Of a DNA stretch of 15,711 nucleotides, positions 8,642 to 14,181 are shown one piece after another. The first letter of the stretch is position 1. Each line of letters begins with the position of its first letter. Origin of the DNA: Pseudomonadota bacterium (GTDB lineage: Bacteria; Pseudomonadota; Gammaproteobacteria; Burkholderiales; Thiobacillaceae); assembly GCA_021791235.1 (NCBI GenBank), contig JAJYXA010000577.1:1-15711 (forward strand), in the 5' to 3' direction. The position numbers and the translations under genes are program-made. The notes beneath the pieces are model-generated. The model saw only the letters and a list, made by a program, of their open reading frames with translations, did no database searches and had not been told where the DNA came from.

Positions 8642-9082
8642 TCAGGCTACTGAGAAACCGGAGGGGTAATACGCGCCGGTGTTGATGCTGTGGTCAGTCA
8701 GGTGGCAGGTGAACTTGCCGGCGGTCAGCGGCCCAGTGGCGACGACATAGCGCATGCCGACGTAGCGATGGCCGGCGGGCATGTCGCTAAACGTAGTCTT
8801 GATGGGGATGGGCGCGCGTCCAGCCCCCAGGTCAGCCTTCGGGACCGCGCCGGATGATGCGAGCACGGTCGGGCTGGACAGGTCGGAGGCGGCCGAAGAG
8901 ACAATCTCGAACGCCACGGTGGCAGCACCAGCAGCAGCGACGGACTCGTCCACCGTGACAACGGCTGCCATCGGGTTACTGGCGCCGGGCGGCGGGGGGC
9001 CCATGTCGATATTGTTGACGGACATCGCCGTGGCGGTCACGGCCTGTGCATTGGACAGTTGCAGATTTGCGTCGAGAATCAT
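8642..9082 (-). CDS. Bbp16-type capsid cement protein
   Basis: A 146-residue protein with the look of the Bbp16 cement family of Bordetella phage BPP-1: N-terminus MILDANLQLSNAQAVTATAM, then a short Asp-Met-Gly-Pro turn, a beta-rich middle and an RYVGMRYVVATGP segment near the C-terminus. In BPP-1 this protein sits on the outside of the capsid and staples the HK97-fold subunits together. The ATG at 9082 is preceded by GAGAGG. In BPP-1 the major capsid gene is adjacent; here none is present, neither adjacent nor elsewhere in the element. Confidence 0.7.
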   Translation of the reverse strand: MILDANLQLSNAQAVTATAMSVNNIDMGPPPPGASNPMAAVVTVDESVAAAGAATVAFEIVSSAASDLSSPTVLASSGAVPKADLGAGRAPIPIKTTFSDMPAGHRYVGMRYVVATGPLTAGKFTCHLTDHSINTGAYYPSGFSVA

Positions 9083-9163
9083 GGTGGGCCTCTCCCGTTG
9101 AAAATGCCCCCATGCTCACGCGCGTTGCGCAGGGTGTGAATAGCCGTACAGGCTCGGTACAGG
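9083..9163 (-). promoter_or_regulatory. Leader of the virion module with a direct repeat
   Basis: This 81-bp gap precedes the cement gene and holds two direct copies of GTACAGGCT (9146-9154 and 9157-9165), 11 bp apart or one helical turn, the second running into the upstream stop codon. The rest is GC-rich, with the cement ribosome binding site at its left end. No clear -35/-10 pair is visible. The repeat could bind an activator of the virion genes, or mark an old deletion junction. Confidence 0.35.
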
Positions 9164-9715
9164 CTACAGGTGGAATTCGATTCGCCGGGTGATGGGCGGC
9201 GGGGTGATCGAGCCATCGCGCCCCACCTTGATGGCGCCGATGTAGCCGGCGAGGTCAAAGCATCCCGTCGCGTCCTTCACCCACTCGATAGCGGTTTTCA
9301 GGCGGCCGTGCAGGGCGTTGCCACTGCTGCCGAAGTCCGAGGCATGCAGCACACTGCCGGCAGTCGCGCCGTGCAGCAGGATCGCCCAGGCTTCATCAAT
9401 GCCGGGGTGGCCGGGATGGGCGCAGGCCTGCTCAAATCCCTTGTTGCCTATCCATACGTAATCAGCGCGCCACCCCGCGTGGGCGAACGCCGTACCCGAA
9501 GTCAGCAGCGAGCCGCCAGCAGGGTCGCCACCCCGCGCGGCGAGGGGCTGCAGCATGGCGAACACCAAGGGCGTGCGCTGCTCGGCGATACCCATGCGCT
9601 TCCAGGCTTCCTCTCGCAAGTTGCCCAGGTGGTCGCGCTGGGTTGAATCCTGCGCAGCGTTGGCGGCGTTGCGCAGTGCCGTGTGGGTTTGTCGGTAGAA
9701 CTCCAGGTCATCCAT
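9164..9715 (-). CDS. Hypothetical protein, 183 residues
   Basis: I do not recognise this protein. It starts MDDLEFYRQTHTALRNAANA, is helical for about 40 residues, then mixed, with a Gly/His-rich centre (FGSSGNALHGRLKTAIEWV) and a beta-type end (GAIKVGRDGSITPPPITRRIEFHL, split here as GAIKVGRDGS then ITPPPITRRIEFHL). It is too short and unlike an HK97-fold capsid protein. It lies just upstream of the cement gene, where phages of this type have the capsid gene. Upstream, 38 further codons are open in the same frame back to the TAG of the preceding gene. Confidence 0.55.
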   Translation of the reverse strand: MDDLEFYRQTHTALRNAANAAQDSTQRDHLGNLREEAWKRMGIAEQRTPLVFAMLQPLAARGGDPAGGSLLTSGTAFAHAGWRADYVWIGNKGFEQACAHPGHPGIDEAWAILLHGATAGSVLHASDFGSSGNALHGRLKTAIEWVKDATGCFDLAGYIGAIKVGRDGSITPPPITRRIEFHL

Positions 9716-9829
9716 TTGGGGGCCTTTCTGTGCGTCCTGTGGTGGGTAGGCTGGCGGGTACGGCAGCGGCGCGGCGTGCGAAGCCTTGGCGGGGCTGACT
9801 ATCTGGCGGAGTGGGTATCCGCATCGCGC

Positions 9830-10258
9830 CTAGACCAGGTCGCTCACGTCGCCAGGGTCCGCCGGTCTCTGGCGTGCGGCGCGCACGTAGTAGCTGGCAT
9901 CGATGATCTGCGTTTGCTCGGCTTCCCGTTGCTTAAACCGGGCGCGCAGTTCCTGCCGGCGTTGCTCGCGCTCGGCTGCGCGGCGCTCTTCCAGCTGGCG
10001 CAGCTTCTCGGCCCGCGCCTTCGCTCTTGCCTCGATCTGCTCCTTGGTCTTCCAGTAGGCTGGCGGCGGGGCCTTGACTTCGAGTTCAGCCAGCAGGGTT
10101 TCGAAGTTCTCGAAGCGACCACGCAGCACCCGCAGTGCCTCCTGGATCAGCGGCCAGCGTTTGAAGCGGATGTGATCGTTCGAAATCACCCACAGCAGGT
10201 AGGCGGTGCTCATGGCTTCCACCGGCTGGCCCTTGTGTGCGCCCATCGGCATTTTCAT
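9830..10258 (-). CDS. DUF3820-like protein with a coiled-coil tail
   Basis: A 142-residue protein. Residues 1-50 (MPMGAHKGQPVEAMSTAYLLW, followed by VISN) match the short motif of DUF3820 and of the C-terminal domain of exonuclease X: a Pro-x-Gly-x-x-Lys-Gly turn then Tyr-Leu-x-Trp. These domains are linked to nucleic-acid handling. Residues about 70-125 are a highly charged helix (EQIEARAKARAEKLRQLEER), probably a coiled coil. The ATG at 10258 has AAGGAG six bases upstream. It is the first gene after the palindrome region, so it may be the first product of the late transcript. Function unknown. Confidence 0.6.
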   Translation of the reverse strand: MKMPMGAHKGQPVEAMSTAYLLWVISNDHIRFKRWPLIQEALRVLRGRFENFETLLAELEVKAPPPAYWKTKEQIEARAKARAEKLRQLEERRAAEREQRRQELRARFKQREAEQTQIIDASYYVRAARQRPADPGDVSDLV

Positions 10259-10278
10259 GCGTTGCTCCTTGTATCGCC

Positions 10279-10298
10279 CACATCACGCGCGTGATGTG
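10279..10298. promoter_or_regulatory. Perfect 20-bp palindrome, operator candidate
   Basis: CACATCACGCGCGTGATGTG is a perfect palindrome with no loop, 20 bases upstream of the start at 10258. A further ATCAC half-site at 10310-10314 forms a spaced inverted repeat with GTGAT at 10291-10295. ACGTGC/GCACGT (10317-10322, 10325-10330) is another dyad. A palindrome without a spacer and without a following T-run suggests a protein-binding operator rather than a terminator. The regulator is unknown. A TTGACA hexamer lies upstream on the minus strand (10355-10360), but no good -10 follows it. Confidence 0.5.
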
Positions 10299-10427
10299 TA
10301 CGGATCTGTATCACCCACGTGCTCGCACGTACTGCGGCAAAACCCTTTTTCAGGTGTCAAAATCTGGCGCGCCACCCTCTTTGCAAAATCCTGCGGGTTC
10401 ATCCACACACCGCCACGCAAACCCCCA

Positions 10428-10535
10428 TGCCACACGCCACACCCCCTAAAGGGTGGTGTGGCAGATGTGGCATAAAAACGGGGTTTTGCCACATGCCTCA
10501 TGCGGCCACATGTGGCGCTTGTGTGGCGTGTGGCA
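10428..10535. other. Iteron-like cluster, candidate replication origin
   Basis: Within 108 bp there are four GCCACA (10429, 10436, 10488, 10505) and five TGTGGC (10457, 10466, 10511, 10522, 10529). They form nested dyads: a perfect 15-bp inverted repeat as outer arms (10428-10442 with 10521-10535), ATGTGGCA/TGCCACAT (10465-10472 and 10487-10494) around an A/T-rich loop, GCCACACC-type arms at 10436-10462, and the 12-bp palindrome GCCACATGTGGC (10505-10516). Phage and plasmid RepA/alpha-type replication proteins bind such iterons next to their gene. No T-run follows the stems, so a terminator is unlikely. Confidence 0.6.
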
Positions 10536-12591
10536 TCGTTACCTTGTCGTCCAGCACGTGAAAAAATGCAGATTTGCTAAGGGACTCGATAGCCCGCTTG
10601 GCGCATTCGCGTCGTCGATCACGTCCCCCCGCTGGATCGTGAGGCATGGTCCGCACCACGTTGTCGATGATCGCGCCGACAGTAAGCGGCTCGTCTCCCA
10701 GCCCGGCCAGCTCGTGCACCATCTGTAGCACCGCCTTTTCCCATGCGCCCTTCGGCTCACGGGCGGGCGGCGGGGCTTCGTTCTGGTACTCGACCACGCA
10801 CGACACGATGGCCTCGCCGTCTTCATCCTCGCCCACGCGCACCGGCAGCAGGCCGAAGGCAAAGACCGCGCCGTCCTCGCCGTCCTTCTGCTTGGTGATG
10901 CGGGCGGCGCGGGCATCGGCCAAGCGCGTTATCTCAATCTCGGCATCAACGGCGGCCCGGATTCCCGACCATCCGCGCGCCCCCTTGGTAGCGTCCTTGC
11001 CCGAGTGGTGGATCAGCACCACCAGGGCGCCCGTAGCGGCGTGCAGGCGCTTGCAGCGGGCCAGCACCTTGCTCATGTCCTCGCCGGCGTTCTCATTCGC
11101 CCCTGGTGTGCTTTGCGCCAAGGTGTCGACCACCACGATGGAGGCCCCGCCCGCCAGCTCGATCGCCTGGGCGAGCGCCTTGTCGTCGTCGGTAAGCAAG
11201 TTGGGGGCGCTGGCTACCACGCCCAGCGGCAGCGCGGCCAGGTCGATCTCGTGCGCCAGTGCATAAGCCGCCAGCCGCTTGCGGAATCCGCCGGCACCCT
11301 CGGCGGCGACGTAAACCACCGCGCCCTGTCGAACCCTGCAGCCGCGCCACTCGATACCGCGCGCGACGGCGGCCACCAGGTCAAGGGCAAAGAAGGATTT
11401 ACCGCTCGCCGACTCGCCGTAGATGACGGCGATCTCGGCGAGCGGTAGCACTCCCTTGACGATCCACGACGGCGGGGTGCCTGCGGCGAACTCTGCAGCG
11501 GGGATAACTTCGAACTTGGGGCGCTCGGCGGCAAGCGGTGCCCCCAGCAGGTCGGATATGTCCTCAATAAAAGAGAAGTCATTCTCTACCGCCTTATGCA
11601 CAACGGGCATCCAAGCTGCCTCCGCCGCTGCCTGGTCCCCGTTGTGGTCAAGCACCACGTAGGCCGTCCAGGCATCGAACGTGCCGCACAGCGGATCGCT
11701 GGCGTGGTCCGACTGCCACAGGCCATCTTTGTCCGGTATTTCGCGGACACCCGGCAAGCCGGTGGCAGTTGGCGGGGCAAACCGCACACCGTCGCCGACA
11801 TAGTCATGGCGTCCAAGGATTTCCAGCACGTTGTTCAATGCATTGAATCCCTCGCGCAGTGCCGACTTGAAAGCCAGGGTCTTGCCGTCTGATCCACTGA
11901 CGGCCTTGAACGCCTTGATACCGAGAATCTCGCCAGCGCGCTGCTGCTGCCCGCGCTTGAACTCAAGGTCGGTGGACATGCGCAGCCACCATGCAAGAAA
12001 ATCGGCGGGCAGGTCCGGGGCTTCGTCCAGGCGCAAATCGGATGCATAGCGCTGGGTGCAAATCTCGCCATGCTTGTCTGCGTAGATGAGGCCCGGAATT
12101 GCGTCCTGCAGGTTGGCCGAGTGCGCCCGCAGCTCCAGCACCGTCCCGACATCCTTGAACGAGAACACCACCTTGCGCAGGCCCAGGTCGGCTTTGAAGG
12201 CCGAGCGCCCCCCGCTTCCCGCTCGTGTGCTGATCGATCGCACGCCGGCATTCAACAGGTCGTCAAGGTCGAAACCAAAGCCCGCCAGCATCTTCGCGGA
12301 AAGCTCGGCGTTGTCAGGATCGACCGAGCACAGCCCATTCGTTGCGAGCATGACGCCGTATCCGGTGGCCTCATGGTCGAACTGCTGAACAGGGCGGTGG
12401 TTCCAGTTGTCGCCCTCCGGCCGCTTGGTGTTCGGCTGCAGCTTGCACAGGGCAAAACCGCTCTTGAACAGGCGGTGTGCTTCCGACAGGTCGGGGGTGT
12501 TGCTTATTTTTTGTGCTGCTATACTGGCGTCTGCTAGTTGTATTTCCTTTGTCGCCTCGGTTGCCGCCGGGGCGTTTGTTTTTTGGATCAT
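10498..12591 (-). CDS. Prim-Pol / RepA-type helicase replication protein
   Basis: A 697-residue two-domain replication protein. The N-terminal part (about 35-205) resembles the bifunctional primase-polymerase domain, with the acidic pair D91/D93 in SVDPDNAE. Residues about 360-600 form a RecA-like RepA/DnaB-type helicase: Walker A GESASGKSF (392-400, K398), Walker B VVVDT (486-490), and a LIHHSGKD motif (526-533). It probably primes and unwinds the element's own DNA. I chose the ATG at 12591: it overlaps the previous stop (ATGA) and follows AGGAGG at 8-base spacing. Its last codons run through the iteron cluster. Confidence 0.88.
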   Translation of the reverse strand: MIQKTNAPAATEATKEIQLADASIAAQKISNTPDLSEAHRLFKSGFALCKLQPNTKRPEGDNWNHRPVQQFDHEATGYGVMLATNGLCSVDPDNAELSAKMLAGFGFDLDDLLNAGVRSISTRAGSGGRSAFKADLGLRKVVFSFKDVGTVLELRAHSANLQDAIPGLIYADKHGEICTQRYASDLRLDEAPDLPADFLAWWLRMSTDLEFKRGQQQRAGEILGIKAFKAVSGSDGKTLAFKSALREGFNALNNVLEILGRHDYVGDGVRFAPPTATGLPGVREIPDKDGLWQSDHASDPLCGTFDAWTAYVVLDHNGDQAAAEAAWMPVVHKAVENDFSFIEDISDLLGAPLAAERPKFEVIPAAEFAAGTPPSWIVKGVLPLAEIAVIYGESASGKSFFALDLVAAVARGIEWRGCRVRQGAVVYVAAEGAGGFRKRLAAYALAHEIDLAALPLGVVASAPNLLTDDDKALAQAIELAGGASIVVVDTLAQSTPGANENAGEDMSKVLARCKRLHAATGALVVLIHHSGKDATKGARGWSGIRAAVDAEIEITRLADARAARITKQKDGEDGAVFAFGLLPVRVGEDEDGEAIVSCVVEYQNEAPPPAREPKGAWEKAVLQMVHELAGLGDEPLTVGAIIDNVVRTMPHDPAGGRDRRRECAKRAIESLSKSAFFHVLDDKVTMPHATQAPHVAA

Positions 12592-12821
12592 TGGCCGCCC
12601 TCCTGTGGCTTGCGTGCTGGCAGATAGCCCCACGCTGAGCGGATACCCTCGGCTTGAGCATTGATGACATCCTGGACAGATTCCTGGCGATAGAACCAGT
12701 GCCATTTGCCGTCCTTGTGCACCGTGTAGTCGGGCGGCCCAAAGGTCTTGATCGTGGTCTCGGGCAGGTGCACCTTCTTGGCGAATTCCTCAAGGGTGTA
12801 GTCGGTCGGGGCGCGCTTCAT
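12588..12821 (-). CDS. Small HTH-type protein, possible excisionase
   Basis: A 77-residue protein with an N-terminal helix-turn-helix candidate (TLEEFAKKVHLPETTIKTFG, residues 9-28) followed by a wing-like segment (YTVHKDGKWHWFYR). It resembles small MerR/Xis-type DNA-binding proteins. It is coupled on both sides by ATGA overlaps, between the AlpA-type gene and the replication gene. It could be the recombination directionality factor or a replication accessory; I cannot distinguish these. Confidence 0.5.
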   Translation of the reverse strand: MKRAPTDYTLEEFAKKVHLPETTIKTFGPPDYTVHKDGKWHWFYRQESVQDVINAQAEGIRSAWGYLPARKPQEGGQ

Positions 12822-13009
12822 GCCTGCCCCCGGCTTGCTGCCACGCGCTGCTTAATCCAGTTGTCGATTTCCTCAGCGACCCAACCAGTTGCGCGGACGC
12901 CCAGCTTGATGGGCGGCGGCATTTCTCCTTTTTTCACCTTCAGGAATACCGAGGACCGGGAAAGCCCTGTGCGGGACATCACATCAGGCAAGCGGATGAT
13001 GTTAACCAT
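12818..13009 (-). CDS. AlpA-family transcriptional regulator / excisionase-like
   Basis: A 63-residue protein with the AlpA pattern: RLPDVMSRTGLSRSSVFLKV as helix-turn-helix, then GEMPPPIKLGVRATGW as wing, then a helix with EEIDNWI. In the CP4-57 and P4 systems such proteins activate the integrase gene and promote excision. Here it is the first gene of the replication block and could also act on the inverted repeat before its own start or on the sites near the integrase promoter. It starts at ATG 13009 with GGAG eight bases upstream. Confidence 0.85.
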   Translation of the reverse strand: MVNIIRLPDVMSRTGLSRSSVFLKVKKGEMPPPIKLGVRATGWVAEEIDNWIKQRVAASRGQA

Positions 13010-13015
13010 CTTTAA

Positions 13016-13038
13016 GACTCCATAAATTTAAGGGAGTC
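13016..13038 (-). promoter_or_regulatory. Inverted repeat covering the alpA-type ribosome binding site
   Basis: GACTCC and GGAGTC arms (13033-13038 and 13016-13021) flank an 11-base A/T-rich loop just upstream of the AlpA-type start. The downstream arm contains the Shine-Dalgarno GGAG. In the minus-strand transcript the arms can pair (six pairs plus a G-U), hiding the ribosome site. The same dyad could be an operator. No convincing -35/-10 pair was found in the gap (13010-13136). Confidence 0.4.
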
Positions 13039-13136
13039 CAAAGACTATTTACGATTTTCCGAGGTACGCGCACCCCTCCCGGAAAGCCAGCAACGGCGCG
13101 GGTTTGTCCAAATTCGTCTCGCATGACGCTAAATAA

Positions 13137-13160
13137 AAAAGCCACCCGGAGGTGGCTTTT
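13137..13160 (-). terminator. Rho-independent terminator of the integrase/hicAB unit
   Basis: The stem AAAAGCCACC / GGTGGCTTTT with a 4-base loop is followed on the minus strand by more T residues (TTATTT). It begins 15 bases after the stop of the small gene at 13176. The plus strand also has a T-run, so it may act in both directions. It separates the integrase-hicAB unit from the replication block. Confidence 0.85.
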
Positions 13161-13175
13161 GCTCGTTCGCGCCAA

Positions 13176-13427
13176 TCACAGCGCGGGAAGTGGCATGTCA
13201 CGCACGAGGTCTTCGCACTCTTCCGAGAGCCGCAAGCACGCGAAGAAATAGGCGACCCGCGGCCCGGTATCCATGTCCTGTAGGCCGCCGCCACCTGCGG
13301 CGCACATCAGTAGGGCCGACAACTGGCCGAGGCGGGCGCACAGTTCGTCGGCGGCATCGTGCATGGCCTGCACGTCGGATTTACCTTCAACAGTCTTGAG
13401 TTTTTGAGCTACAGTTTGCAAAGCCAA
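13176..13427 (-). CDS. Small hypothetical protein, TTG start
   Basis: An 83-residue, mostly helical protein with a central Gly run (CAAGGGGLQ) and an acidic C-terminal part (LRLSEECEDLVRDMPLPAL). I do not recognise it. The open frame extends to an ATG at 13487, but that start lies in a stem-loop without a good ribosome site. A TTG at 13427 has AAGGAG at 7-base spacing, so I prefer it. It is the last gene before the terminator. Function unknown. Confidence 0.55.
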   Translation of the reverse strand: MALQTVAQKLKTVEGKSDVQAMHDAADELCARLGQLSALLMCAAGGGGLQDMDTGPRVAYFFACLRLSEECEDLVRDMPLPAL

Positions 13428-13459
13428 GGTGCATCTCCTTATCAGGTGCTTCGTGGTCA

Positions 13460-13494
13460 GGGCGGGGTGGGTGTTATCGGCACCCATCCTGCCC
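13460..13494 (+). other. GC-rich stem-loop after hicB
   Basis: Two 14-base arms (13460-13473 and 13481-13494) pair along their whole length on the plus strand with two G-U pairs, around a 7-base loop, and a short T-run follows (13497-13500). On the minus strand the same positions are A-C mismatches and no T-run follows. It therefore looks like a plus-strand terminator, although no plus-strand gene lies upstream. It could stop antisense transcription into hicB. Confidence 0.4.
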
Positions 13495-13496
13495 GC

Positions 13497-13523
13497 TTTT
13501 GCCTGAGACCGTCAGGCGGCGGT
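13497..13523. repeat. 27-bp direct repeat, copy at the 3' end of hicB
   Basis: Positions 13497-13523 match 14155-14181 in 25 of 27 bases, including the shared block GACCGTCAGGCGGC. This copy supplies the last Ala-Ala-stop of hicB and the bases after it. Together the two copies bracket the hicAB cassette. Confidence 0.85.
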
Positions 13524-13847
13524 AATACCCTTCTCGATCACGTCTGAAACCCAAGCATTCAGGCTCTTGCCATGCGACTCTGCCACCATGGCGGCGCGAG
13601 CATGAAGCTCCGGGGCAAGCCTCAATCGGAATTGCCCAGAGTAAGGGCGACTCGGCTCTCTGCCCACCTTCCTGCAGGTCTCCAGATAGTCCTCGACGGC
13701 CTCCTCGAAAGCGGCCTTCAACTCGGCAACGCTCTCGCCGTGGAAACCGATCACATCCTGTACGCCGGCAATGTGGCCGATGAAGCAGCCGTCCTCTTCG
13801 CTGTATTCGACCCGGGCAGCGAACCCTTTATGTGTCATCGTGCTCAT
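13512..13847 (-). CDS. hicB: HicB family antitoxin
   Basis: A 111-residue protein with the two-part HicB layout. Residues about 8-65 form the partial RNase H-like fold that binds HicA (FAARVEYSEEDGCFIGHIAG, then AFEEAVEDYLETCRKVGREP). Residues about 72-108 form a ribbon-helix-helix DNA-binding domain (GQFRLRLAPELHARAAMVAE, then LNAWVSDVIEKG). It neutralises the toxin and should repress its own promoter. Its ATG overlaps the hicA stop (ATGA). The last two codons and the stop lie in a direct repeat shared with the integrase gene end. Confidence 0.9.
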   Translation of the reverse strand: MSTMTHKGFAARVEYSEEDGCFIGHIAGVQDVIGFHGESVAELKAAFEEAVEDYLETCRKVGREPSRPYSGQFRLRLAPELHARAAMVAESHGKSLNAWVSDVIEKGITAA

Positions 13848-14098
13848 GGCTTTACTCCAAGATTTTCCAGGAACTGCCTTGCATCGCGCACCTGGTAGGG
13901 CTTCGCCTCCTTGGCGGGGTGTGGCCGGTGAAAGGTGGCGATATGGCCCGCCTTCTCAAAGCGAACGCGGGACCCGTTGCCCTCGATCACCTGGCAGCCA
14001 ACAGCCACCAGCAATGCCTCGATGCGACGCCACTCAAGCGTTTTGGAGACCGGGTCGGTAAAGACGGCGGCCAGTGTCTTGCGGTGGCTGGCATTCAT
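13844..14098 (-). CDS. hicA: HicA family toxin (mRNA interferase)
   Basis: An 84-residue protein of the HicA family: a helix with RRIEALLVAVGCQV, then EGNGSRVRF (GSR at 42-44), the HRPHP motif (57-61) and a C-terminal ARQFLENLGV helix. HicA toxins cleave mRNA in the absence of HicB. In the E. coli protein a His follows the Gly-Ser turn; here that place holds Arg and the histidines are in HRPHP, as I recall for one HicA subfamily. It is the first gene of the pair and is likely to stabilise the element in its host. Confidence 0.88.
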   Translation of the reverse strand: MNASHRKTLAAVFTDPVSKTLEWRRIEALLVAVGCQVIEGNGSRVRFEKAGHIATFHRPHPAKEAKPYQVRDARQFLENLGVKP

Positions 14099-14104
14099 GT
14101 TTGA

Positions 14105-14132
14105 ATGGTATCAAATAATGGAACCATGTAAA
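14105..14132 (-). promoter_or_regulatory. hicAB promoter with embedded dyad
   Basis: On the minus strand TTTACA (14127-14132) and TACCAT (14105-14110) are spaced by 16 bases, a fair sigma-70 promoter just before hicA. ATGGT (14105-14109) and ACCAT (14123-14127) form an inverted repeat that overlaps it and could be the HicB operator. The stretch is AT-rich compared with the surrounding GC-rich DNA. Confidence 0.55.
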
Positions 14133-14154
14133 GCATTATTTTTGAGCGTCCTGT

Positions 14155-14181
14155 TTTTGCCCGAGACCGTCAGGCGGCAGT
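14155..14181. repeat. 27-bp direct repeat, copy at the 3' end of the integrase gene
   Basis: This copy supplies the last codons and stop of the integrase gene and the bases after it. It matches 13497-13523 with two mismatches. The DNA between the two copies is exactly the hicAB cassette, with one repeat unit making a 658-bp period. Confidence 0.85.

Noticed and set aside
9708..9824. A 38-codon minus-strand frame between the DUF3820-like and 183-residue genes
   Set aside because: It has only a weak AGG ribosome site and Pro/Arg-rich content. The alternative frame giving a Pro-rich linker is at least as plausible, so I do not call a gene.
10436..10462. A strong stem-loop as terminator of the replication gene
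   Set aside because: No T-run follows on either strand and the arms are part of the GCCACA repeat family, so the origin reading fits better.
13428..13487. A 20-residue N-terminal extension of the small gene ending at 13176
   Set aside because: The upstream ATG lies in a stem-loop and lacks a clear ribosome site, whereas the TTG at 13427 has an excellent one.
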